This document shows, piece after piece, positions 1 to 5,575 of a DNA stretch of 9,091 nucleotides. The DNA lies in the NCBI GenBank assembly GCA_024404415.1, contig JAKSPX010000042.1:1-9091 (forward strand), read 5' to 3'. A model generated the notes under the pieces. That model searched no databases. It had not been told where the DNA came from and saw only the letters and a list, made by a program, of their open reading frames with translations. Each line of letters begins with the position of its first letter. The first letter of the stretch is position 1. Both the position numbers and the translations under genes were made by a program. This DNA is from Clostridia bacterium (GTDB lineage: Bacteria; Bacillota; Clostridia; Oscillospirales; QAMX01).

Positions 1-2059
1 AGTAATCGGCCGCCTCTTCCTCTACAACCTCCCCGACCGGGGTCATGCCGTAATTTGCGAGGTGGTCGGCGCCGTGGATATACCCACTCATCGCCTTCTG
101 GAGTTCATCCTTATTGGGAAGCGGCGTTTTCTTCCCGTTTTCGCCCGGCGTGTAGCCTACAAACCGCCGGATCACATCGTCGGCTTCAGAGGTCTTCACC
201 GGGAAGGAGGGCATTCCTTCATGTACTGCCTCCGCCATCGCCGCCTGCGCCTTATCTTCAAAGAGGAGCTTCAATACGTCATCCACAGCGTCGTTTTCCG
301 GGTTGACCACCGCGGCAAAGGAATCCGAGACGAAGGAAAGCCCATGATGTTTTCCGCGCCCCGGGGCGGGGAACAGCGACGCTTCCATGCCGTATTCGCT
401 GTATGGCGCGTTTTCATTCGGCTTCTGATAGGCAAAGGGCATCTCCTCGATATCGATCGCCGTCAGGAGGCCGCTCGCTTTATAGAAAAGCGGATGCTCA
501 CGCCGTTCGTCGAAATTGGCTCTTGCCGTGTCATCGTCCGGCGCGAAGCGGTTTGCGATCTCAAGTAAACTCACAAAGCTCTCATCAATGAAGTGCGCTT
601 TCATGTTCTCGCGGTCGACCCATTCCTCAAAGCCGTCCAGCCCGAAAAGCACCTCGATGGCCTGCCTTTTCGTGATGACCTTGTAAAAATGCTGATCGGA
701 AAGCGACGAGATGGTCTCATCGAATTCCGCCGTGTCCCTGAAATTCGTCCTGCCATCCAATACCGCGGTCGGAAGCGAGAGCCCGTCCACCCCGACGAGC
801 ACCGGGAGATAATAGACCTCGCCCTTGACCCTGCACGCCTCCACGAGATTCGGGAGGAAATCCCCGAGTTTGATGCTTTCCGGGAAGGAATCCGCGATCG
901 GGCTCAGCCTGCTATTTTGAGCAAGCGACGCAAGCTTTTCGGCATAGCCGGAGGTGGTCAAGATCATATCCACCTTCCCCGTGAGGATGTCGAGATTGAG
1001 CTTTTCCGGGTCTTCATATTGGCGCATGATGACGTTGATCCTGTTCTGAGAGCTGTTGAAGGATGCGATGCGGTTGGCGATGAGATAGTCCGCGTCATAA
1101 TATTTTGCGACAGTCACAGTCTTGCGGTTATCTGCTCCGGGCGTCAGGCGGTAAAGCGCCTCGTCTCTTAAAAGGAGCACGCCGTTTGCGAAGGGGAAGA
1201 GCCTGGTGACCACCGAAGTGTCTCCCACGCCGAAGCCATAGAGATTCCCGAGCATTTCCGGCTTCCCGTCCGCGCTCTTCCGCATCAGATCGCCGTTTTC
1301 GAGGTAATAGAGCGTCTGACCGTTATAGGTGCAGACGAAGAGGCTCACGTCCTCCAAAAGCTCCGGCTCATCACAGTTTCCGCGCACCACCGTCATGCGG
1401 TAGTTTTTGACCGGCCGGTCGCCTCCGTCCGTGATCGGCACCGCGGAGAAAAAGATGCACGGCTTGCCTTCATAAAGGCAGATGGAACGAATGTAGTTTT
1501 CATAGCCGATCTCCGGTTCGGGCAGCGTGACGGGGCGGTATCCCCCCCACCACAGCTCCTTTTCGGTCGCAAAATACAGGTCGTCTTCATAGACCAGCAT
1601 GCCGACCGGCTGATTGTCGGTTTCCCAATGTCTGACCGGGTCGCCGCCTGAATCGGCGATCTGGAGTCCGAAGCCGTCCTCTTCTTCCAGAAGTGCATAA
1701 ACCTCGTTCTGATACCAGACGATGTCACACACATTTTCTTTATGCGTATAAAGCCAATTCTGCTGGTTCAGGCTCTTGTCGAGAAGATAAAGCACTCTTT
1801 CCCCGTCATTCCGGATGACCAAGAGGGCATAATCATGTTCCTCACCAACGTACTCACAAAAACCGAGGATGCGCTCGGAGCCTTCGTAGGTCAGCGTGTC
1901 GGCATGAAAGGCCGTCTTTTCCGCGGTATCGGACTCGTCGTACGGCACAAATTCCTCCGCGTGCCCGGTGGCTGTGTTCTCTCCGCAGGCTGGGAACAGC
2001 GCGAGAAGTAAAGCGAAACCGAGAATCGCCGCAAAGCGGCGCATGGCGCGTTTTTTCAT
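1..2059 (-). CDS. Extracellular solute-binding lipoprotein with propeller-like N-terminal half (partial, C-terminus beyond left edge)
   Basis: Reading the minus strand from the ATG at 2059 gives 686 codons with no stop down to the window edge, so the C-terminus is missing. The N-terminus is MKKRAMRRF, a hydrophobic core (residues 10-22), then LFPAC with Cys25 as the probable lipidated residue; Phe at -3 is slightly atypical for a lipobox. Residues about 40-300 contain repeated short strand pairs (YNGQTLYYLENGDL, YEDDLYFATEKELWW), as in a beta-propeller. From about residue 305 the sequence (YLIANRIASFNS, then LNLDILTGKVDMI) resembles the family 1 solute-binding domain of ABC sugar transporters. 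AAAGGA lies about 11 bases before the start. Expected location is the outer face of the membrane, capturing a ligand. The ligand cannot be read from sequence, and no permease gene is in the window. The class is fairly sure; the transport role is inferred. Confidence 0.82.
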   Translation of the reverse strand, partial: MKKRAMRRFAAILGFALLLALFPACGENTATGHAEEFVPYDESDTAEKTAFHADTLTYEGSERILGFCEYVGEEHDYALLVIRNDGERVLYLLDKSLNQQNWLYTHKENVCDIVWYQNEVYALLEEEDGFGLQIADSGGDPVRHWETDNQPVGMLVYEDDLYFATEKELWWGGYRPVTLPEPEIGYENYIRSICLYEGKPCIFFSAVPITDGGDRPVKNYRMTVVRGNCDEPELLEDVSLFVCTYNGQTLYYLENGDLMRKSADGKPEMLGNLYGFGVGDTSVVTRLFPFANGVLLLRDEALYRLTPGADNRKTVTVAKYYDADYLIANRIASFNSSQNRINVIMRQYEDPEKLNLDILTGKVDMILTTSGYAEKLASLAQNSRLSPIADSFPESIKLGDFLPNLVEACRVKGEVYYLPVLVGVDGLSLPTAVLDGRTNFRDTAEFDETISSLSDQHFYKVITKRQAIEVLFGLDGFEEWVDRENMKAHFIDESFVSLLEIANRFAPDDDTARANFDERREHPLFYKASGLLTAIDIEEMPFAYQKPNENAPYSEYGMEASLFPAPGRGKHHGLSFVSDSFAAVVNPENDAVDDVLKLLFEDKAQAAMAEAVHEGMPSFPVKTSEADDVIRRFVGYTPGENGKKTPLPNKDELQKAMSGYIHGADHLANYGMTPVGEVVEEEAADY

Positions 2060-2131
2060 TTCGTATGGTTCCTTTCCGAAAATCGCCGCACCCGAGGCCT
2101 TTTGCGCGGTTGATCTTGTAAGATTGGGAGC

Positions 2132-2162
2132 ATTCTATCATAAAAAAGTAAACAAACGGCAA
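2132..2162 (-). promoter_or_regulatory. Candidate promoter of the solute-binding lipoprotein gene, with a palindrome at the start site
   Basis: On the minus strand an extended -10 (TGATAGAAT; core TAGAAT at 2132-2137) is preceded after 19 bases by a weak -35, TTGCCG (2157-2162). A TTTACT at 2147-2152 matches the -35 of two other promoters here but is only 9 bases from this -10, too close to serve it. Just downstream, at the expected transcript start, is the palindrome ATCTT-AC-AAGAT (2113-2124), a possible operator. The leader to the ATG would be about 65 bases. Confidence 0.5.
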
Positions 2163-2245
2163 ACTTTCGGCCCTTTTTCAAAAATTGTTCAACAAATTTT
2201 CGTTCCGTTTTTTGTGCATTCCGTAGATTCTTCAACCTGGCAGCC

Positions 2246-2328
2246 AAAAAGCCGCAGGGGCGGTCTTTGTGTTTCGAACGCTTTCCGGCATAAACCGAAA
2301 AACGGCCGATAAAGTCCCCCCCTGCGGC
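2246..2328 (-). terminator. Long-looped intrinsic terminator of the propeller gene
   Basis: Twelve bases past the stop codon of the 394-residue gene, the minus strand has GCCGCAGGGG (2319-2328) perfectly complementary to CCCCTGCGGC (2251-2260), followed at once by TTTTT (2250-2246). The stem continues inward with GG/CC and CTTT/AAAG pairs around two mismatches, leaving a loop of about 42 bases that holds small CCG/CGG hairpins. No T-run follows on the plus strand, so it acts in one direction and separates this unit from the lipoprotein gene. Confidence 0.75.
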
Positions 2329-2339
2329 GGTAAATTCCA

Positions 2340-3524
2340 TTATTTCAAAATCTCTCCGAGATCGAATCTCGCAAGCCTGATATGCTGTCGGTTCACGGTG
2401 TAGGACATGGCAAGAGATCCGTCCCCGGTGAACTGGATGAAGGGATAGAAGCAGCTCGTGGGCATCTTTGCCTGGAAAACGACCTCGCTTTTGGAGATAT
2501 CCTCGGTGTCGATCTTCACCATGCCGATGTGCTCGCGGTCGATGGGCGCGTGGAAGAGATAAAGCGCGCCTTCATAGAAAATGAAGTCCGAGCGTGACTG
2601 CGCGTCGCCGATCTCGATCGGCTTATCCCACGTCTTCTTTTCGAGGTCATAAGCCGTGAGGAAGCCGCCCACGGTGAAATCCTGCTGGCGGACAAAGTAA
2701 TAAAGCTTATCCCCGAGGATGTAGACCGCGTTTTCCCACTTGGACTGGTTGGGGAAATCGGGCTGGGAGACGTAATCCCAGGTGATGAAATCGCGGCTTT
2801 TGATGACCCAGTTGAAGTCGCCGCTATAAGCTCCGGTGTAATACCACGTCTCGCCATTTTCCACGCGGGAGGTGAATTTCTGCATGATGCCGATGTCGCT
2901 GTACATGGTCTTGTGTCCGATGCCGTTTGATGCCAGCGCCGAGACGATGCCGCTCGCGGAAAAGTCGTTGGTCACGTCTCCCACGCGGAGACGGTTGACG
3001 CCGACCTCGCCGAGCGTTTTGGTCTTCAGATCAAAGGGACGGTAGAGCCTGTAATAGTTATCCTCCACCCTGGCCGTCCAGAGGACGTAGAGCTGATCCT
3101 CCCCCACGGCTTCTCCTTCTTTCCGGCTTTTACCTCCATCCCGCTTTCCCGCCACCTCATCCCCGACCGACTGGATATCGTACCACGTCATGTTCGCCGG
3201 GTCGTCCTCCGGGCAGCAGGCGAGTCTCGCCGTCTGGAAATTCGGGTCCTCCGCCGCCGTTGAGGTGTTGGCGTAATAGGTCATGTAGATCATGCCGTCG
3301 ATGAAGGCGAAGGTCGAAACGTGCGCCATCCGGTCGCCGGGCTTTTCAAAATCGGCGATAAAGCCGTCTTTGATCATGTTTGACAAGATCTCTCCCCGCC
3401 GGAGCGCCTCCTCCGAGACCTCGGTGGTGATCACCCGGTGAGGACACGCGATGTCCGCGCCCTCGATCAGGAAAGCTTCTTTATCCGTGATAACATCCTT
3501 CGTAAAAACCGACTGTTCGTTCAT
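2340..3524 (-). CDS. Cytosolic beta-propeller protein, glycosidase/sialidase-like fold
   Basis: A 394-residue protein with no signal peptide or membrane segment. It is built of repeated strand motifs with aromatic residues: FAFIDGMIYMTYY (73-84), ENGETWYYTGAY (222-233), SRDFITWDYVSQP (243-255), ENAVYILGDKLYYFV (264-278), SDFIFYEGALYLFHAP (312-327) and a last blade near 360-388. The S-x-D-x-x-x-W pattern and blade-like spacing recall five-bladed GH43/GH32-type or BNR/sialidase propellers, but I cannot name the family or assign catalytic acids. Residues 127-143 form a very hydrophilic Lys/Glu/Gly insert, probably a surface loop. AGGGGGAG sits 6 bases before the ATG, supporting this start. It has its own promoter and terminator and is divergent from the acetyltransferase gene. 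Action on intracellular sugar or glycoside is inferred from fold only; a non-enzymatic propeller is possible. Confidence 0.8.
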   Translation of the reverse strand: MNEQSVFTKDVITDKEAFLIEGADIACPHRVITTEVSEEALRRGEILSNMIKDGFIADFEKPGDRMAHVSTFAFIDGMIYMTYYANTSTAAEDPNFQTARLACCPEDDPANMTWYDIQSVGDEVAGKRDGGKSRKEGEAVGEDQLYVLWTARVEDNYYRLYRPFDLKTKTLGEVGVNRLRVGDVTNDFSASGIVSALASNGIGHKTMYSDIGIMQKFTSRVENGETWYYTGAYSGDFNWVIKSRDFITWDYVSQPDFPNQSKWENAVYILGDKLYYFVRQQDFTVGGFLTAYDLEKKTWDKPIEIGDAQSRSDFIFYEGALYLFHAPIDREHIGMVKIDTEDISKSEVVFQAKMPTSCFYPFIQFTGDGSLAMSYTVNRQHIRLARFDLGEILK

Positions 3525-3567
3525 TTTTTCTCCCCCTTTGGAGCAATGTCACCGGAATCAGGTTATT

Positions 3568-3652
3568 TCGTAGGGGCGCATGCCTACATGCGCCCGCAAG
3601 GTCGGTGTTTGCAGCAGACTTTCCGGGTCGACGTGGGCGTCGACCCCTACGA
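3568..3652. repeat. Compound palindromic intergenic element (REP/MITE-like)
   Basis: Outer arms TCGTAGGGG (3568-3576) and CCCCTACGA (3644-3652) are perfectly complementary. Inside are two perfect 9-bp hairpins with 4-base loops: GGGCGCATG/CATGCGCCC (3574-3595) and GGGTCGACG/CGTCGACCC (3625-3646). Between them GCAA/TTGC could form a small third arm. The outer and inner stems share the GGG/CCC bases, so they are alternative folds. From memory, similar GTAGGGGCG palindromes recur between genes in some clostridial genomes. There is no open frame with coding character. It lies between the minus-strand promoter and the propeller gene, so it would be in that gene's leader. Confidence 0.7.
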
Positions 3653-3689
3653 GCCGGGCTTGATCTGATGATATTACCTTTTCGGGCGT

Positions 3690-3718
3690 ATTTTAACAGA
3701 TTGCCGATAAAAAGTAAA
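3690..3718 (-). promoter_or_regulatory. Promoter of the propeller gene
   Basis: On the minus strand TTTACT (3713-3718) and TAAAAT (3690-3695) are 17 bases apart, and a TG upstream of the -10 makes it extended. The predicted leader is about 160 bases and contains the palindromic element at 3568-3652. A near copy of this promoter with the same spacing occurs at 4435-4463. Confidence 0.7.
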
Positions 3719-3763
3719 GCGTTTCCTGATTTCCAAACTGCATCCGGGGTACGCAAGCCCGTA

Positions 3764-3792
3764 TTGACACCCCCCGTGGTCGGTGATATACT
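3764..3792 (+). promoter_or_regulatory. Promoter of the GNAT acetyltransferase gene
   Basis: A consensus -35 TTGACA (3764-3769), a 17-base spacer and TATACT (3787-3792) with TG one base before it form a strong sigma-A-type promoter. The leader would be about 40 bases. It is back to back with the minus-strand promoter at 3690-3718, their -35 boxes about 45 bases apart. Confidence 0.75.
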
Positions 3793-3837
3793 ATCGGTAA
3801 TACAGCCGATTTCTTTTATAAAATGGGATGAATGTAC

Positions 3838-4404
3838 ATGATTGAGATAAAAAAACTAACTCCGGAGCTCTGTGACAAGTGGCTTGGCTTTTTTGATGGG
3901 ATCGCTTTCAGCGACCACGGGGAATGGGCTTTCTGCTATTGCATCGAGGGGCATATGACGAGAGCGGACAACGATGCGTTAAGCGATCACGCCGAAAGAA
4001 GGGAATATGCAAAGAAGATGATCCTCGAAGGGAAAATGCAGGGTTATCTGGCTTTCGAGGGAGATACTGTTGTCGGCTGGTGCAACGCCAATGACAGAGA
4101 CAATTATGCCTATATCAGAGAGCTTTTTGACTATCAGAAATACATGCCGGATAAAAGAAAAACAAAATCCGTTTTCTGTTTTCTGATAGCTCCCGCATAC
4201 AGAGGGCAGGGGATCGCCGGTCAGTTCCTGAAAAGGGTGTGTGACGACGCAGGAAAAGATGGATTTGAGCGGGTCGAGGCGTATCCCTTCTCGGACGTCA
4301 GTTTGCAGTATCAATTCCACGGGACCGAAAAAATGTACCTGAATAACGGATTTTCAAAGCTCGCGGACTTCGGGTTAATGAATGTCGTGGCGAAGGATCT
4401 GTAA
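3838..4404 (+). CDS. GNAT-family N-acetyltransferase
   Basis: A 188-residue soluble protein that probably transfers an acetyl group from acetyl-CoA to an amine; the substrate is unknown. The acetyl-CoA loop is clear: FLIAPAYRGQGIAGQFL (115-131), with the R-G-Q-G-I-A form of the family signature at 122-127. It is preceded by strand YLAFEGDTVVGWCN (70-83) and followed by YLNNGFSKLADFG (167-179), a typical GNAT end. Length fits a single-domain member. Two in-frame ATGs exist, 3832 and 3838. GGGA at 3825-3828 is 3 bases from the first and 9 from the second, so I chose 3838; the first would add two residues. Third codon positions are more A/T-rich than in the flanking large genes, consistent with a different history or weaker selection. 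It appears to be transcribed alone. Confidence 0.88.
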   Translation: MIEIKKLTPELCDKWLGFFDGIAFSDHGEWAFCYCIEGHMTRADNDALSDHAERREYAKKMILEGKMQGYLAFEGDTVVGWCNANDRDNYAYIRELFDYQKYMPDKRKTKSVFCFLIAPAYRGQGIAGQFLKRVCDDAGKDGFERVEAYPFSDVSLQYQFHGTEKMYLNNGFSKLADFGLMNVVAKDL

Positions 4405-4434
4405 GCTTCGATCCCCGAATGTAAGATTAGGCGT

Positions 4435-4463
4435 ATTTTATCAAATTTTTCTCAAAAAGTAAA
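4435..4463 (-). promoter_or_regulatory. Minus-strand promoter-like site without a gene (antisense to the acetyltransferase 3' end)
   Basis: On the minus strand TTTACT (4458-4463), a 17-base spacer and TAAAAT (4435-4440) with extended TG repeat the propeller-gene promoter. 30 of 38 aligned bases agree (4431-4468 versus 3686-3723). The bases after the -10 resemble the lipoprotein promoter instead: AATCTTACA at the same distance. No minus-strand gene follows, so a transcript would run antisense into the acetyltransferase gene. Confidence 0.5.
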
Positions 4464-4482
4464 GCGTTATGAGGCTCTCCCC

Positions 4483-4511
4483 TTGCCCAACCGCCCCTGA
4501 TACGCTACAAT
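4483..4511 (+). promoter_or_regulatory. Promoter of the 95-residue unknown gene
   Basis: TTGCCC (4483-4488), a 17-base spacer and TACAAT (4506-4511). The same TTGCC-17-TACAAT pattern drives the GH-like gene at 5518-5546. The leader would be about 33 bases. Confidence 0.7.
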
Positions 4512-4550
4512 AGAAAAAAGTCAACACATAAACGCGAGGGAGGGTAAAGA

Positions 4551-4838
4551 ATGAGTACCTATGAACTGAATCCCTGCATTGAAAGGATTGAGGGGTGGTT
4601 TGAAAGCGAAACGATCATCCTGCTTGACCGCGTTCTCACAGATGATCCTCACGACCCGGAGTATTCGGCCAATACGGCTTATGCCAATCTGGAAGAGATC
4701 GTCCGTTTTGAGGAGTTATACCGCGGCATCAGATATAAGGACGTCACAGACTATCTCCTGAAAAACGGATATACTCCCGAAGACGTTAAATTGCTCACAG
4801 AGAAACGGATCGACGAAGACAGAAGACATTCGTCATAA
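4551..4838 (+). CDS. Hypothetical protein, 95 residues, acidic
   Basis: I do not recognise this family. The protein starts MSTYELNPCIERIEGW and is rich in Asp and Glu, with no signal peptide, membrane helix or Cys/His metal motif; Cys9 is the only cysteine. It looks helical: NTAYANLEEIVRFEELYRG (45-63), then VTDYLLKNGYTPEDVKLLTEKR (70-91), which resembles a small cytosolic adaptor or regulator only in general character. GGGAGGG lies 6 bases before the ATG, a clear promoter lies 40 bases further up, and an intrinsic terminator follows 17 bases after the stop. These three signals make a real single-gene unit likely although the function is unknown. Codon use is closer to the acetyltransferase gene than to the large genes. 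Confidence 0.75.
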   Translation: MSTYELNPCIERIEGWFESETIILLDRVLTDDPHDPEYSANTAYANLEEIVRFEELYRGIRYKDVTDYLLKNGYTPEDVKLLTEKRIDEDRRHSS

Positions 4839-4855
4839 ATTCATTTTCAATCGAC

Positions 4856-4890
4856 GGAGGAGGGGCGCATAGCCTCTCCTCTCTTCTTTT
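4856..4890 (+). terminator. Intrinsic terminator of the 95-residue gene
   Basis: GGAGGAGGGGC (4856-4866) pairs with GCCTCTCCTCT (4872-4882) around the 5-base loop GCATA, with two G-T pairs, and is followed by TTCTTTTCTT. The 3' arm is the start of the long pyrimidine tract, so the stop signal and the tract are physically joined. Confidence 0.7.
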
Positions 4891-4983
4891 CTTCTCTCCT
4901 CTCCTCTCTTCTTCTCTATTCTTATCTCTTCTCTTCTATTCTCTTTTATTCTTTTTTTATTATTTTCTTATTTTTTCTTTTTT
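4873..4983 (+). repeat. Low-complexity pyrimidine tract, G-free
   Basis: 111 bases without a single G on the plus strand. The first 45 (4873-4917) are pure C/T built of CTCTT/CTTCT units; the rest shifts to T-rich with isolated A bases (T-runs of 6-7 near 4951-4980). No coding sense was seen. Mirror-like purine/pyrimidine DNA of this kind can adopt triplex or slipped structures; that is general knowledge, not shown here. Confidence 0.85.
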
Positions 4984-5118
4984 GTTCTCTTCTATTCTGT
5001 AAGCGTTTTTTATGAAAATGAAAAATAAAATCACACGGGAAGAGGAATTGTGCGCAGAGGACCTCACGCGGCAAACATTCAAAAAGCATCCGGATAAAGC
5101 GTGTTTTGCGTAAAAATC

Positions 5119-5139
5119 CTTTTTCAACGCTTGAAAAAG
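5119..5139. repeat. Perfect AT-rich inverted repeat
   Basis: CTTTTTCAA (5119-5127), loop CGC, TTGAAAAAG (5131-5139). Nine perfect pairs around three bases, with no gene ending nearby and no following T-run. It could be an operator-like site or an RNA hairpin. The surrounding 5000-5204 carries nothing else I can assign. Confidence 0.55.
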
Positions 5140-5204
5140 CAGAAAATAAAGAGGCAGGGAGATCACACGGAAAAGGCGCAAAAAGGCCCTCTGAAGTCCC
5201 TCGT

Positions 5205-5303
5205 AAAGCGGTCATGAGGCGGTCGTTGGGAGGTCATCAGGTAGTTATGAGGTAGTTATGAGGCGGTCATGAGGCGGTCATCGGATGGTCACCAAGCGGT
5301 CAG
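5205..5303. repeat. Nine tandem 11-bp repeats, consensus GAGGCGGTCAT
   Basis: Nine units follow one another with no spacer from 5205 to 5303 in exact 11-base register. Units 6 and 7 (5260-5281) match the consensus exactly. Units 4 and 5 share the variant AGGTAGTTAT, and the outer units have drifted. Eleven is not a multiple of three, and stops occur inside the array on both strands, so it is not a coding repeat. Eleven bases is about one helical turn, so the GGTCAT core recurs on roughly one face of the DNA. Confidence 0.85.
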
Positions 5304-5354
5304 AAGACCCCGTTCGATCTCCCAAAGAGCCATGGCAAGTCCCTTTTCACGCCT

Positions 5355-5384
5355 CTGCGACCGCAGCGGCGGCCACTGGCCGCC
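5355..5384. repeat. GC-rich double hairpin
   Basis: CTGCG/CGCAG (5355-5366) is followed one base later by GGCGGCCA-C-TGGCCGCC (5368-5384), a perfect 8-bp inverted repeat with a 1-base centre. No T-run follows on the plus strand. On the minus strand it is preceded, not followed, by T-rich sequence, so it is not a standard terminator. It may be a remnant of a palindromic intergenic element. Confidence 0.55.
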
Positions 5385-5395
5385 TGAAAAGGATG

Positions 5396-5438
5396 AAAAA
5401 AGAAAGAGAGAAAAATGAGCGAAAAAAGAGCGAAAAAA
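5396..5438 (+). promoter_or_regulatory. Helically phased A-tracts (possible intrinsic bend)
   Basis: A-tracts at 5396-5401, 5411-5415, 5422-5427 and 5433-5438; the last three are 11 to 11.5 bases apart. The final two come from a direct repeat of GAGCGAAAAAA (5417-5438). Phased A-tracts curve DNA; the distance to the next -35 box is about 80 bases. Confidence 0.45.
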
Positions 5439-5517
5439 GAGAGATGAATAAACGCATGATGAGCGCGGGACGCGCGCAGAAAGAGCGCATATTCTCCGCA
5501 CAAAAAACGCTTTCCGC

Positions 5518-5546
5518 TTGCCAAACGAAGCACAATCGGTTACAAT
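5518..5546 (+). promoter_or_regulatory. Promoter of the GH-like/M20 operon
   Basis: TTGCCA (5518-5523), a 17-base spacer and TACAAT (5541-5546). The leader to the ATG at 5576 would be only about 20-25 bases and includes GGGAGG at 5563-5568. No attenuator or riboswitch fits in this leader. Confidence 0.75.
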
Positions 5547-5575
5547 AGGGATAAGAATTTACGGGAGGTAGCGCC

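Noticed and set aside
62..1171. Plus-strand open frames of 168 and 192 codons in the left region
   Set aside because: They are shadows of the minus-strand lipoprotein frame, which stays open for all 686 codons with a signal peptide and ribosome binding site.
3438..3841. Plus- and minus-strand frames across the divergent region
   Set aside because: They translate the palindromic element and both promoters; products have no coding character.
5012..5113. Possible 33-residue peptide starting MKMKNKITREEE
   Set aside because: It has an ATG and a stop, but no ribosome binding site and no promoter; too short to support.
5205..5303. CRISPR array or replication origin
   Set aside because: Units are 11 bases with no spacers, so not CRISPR. 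No TTATCCACA-type boxes or replication gene are nearby, so an origin is not supported.
5355..5384. Terminator at the GC-rich double hairpin
   Set aside because: No T-run follows in either orientation.
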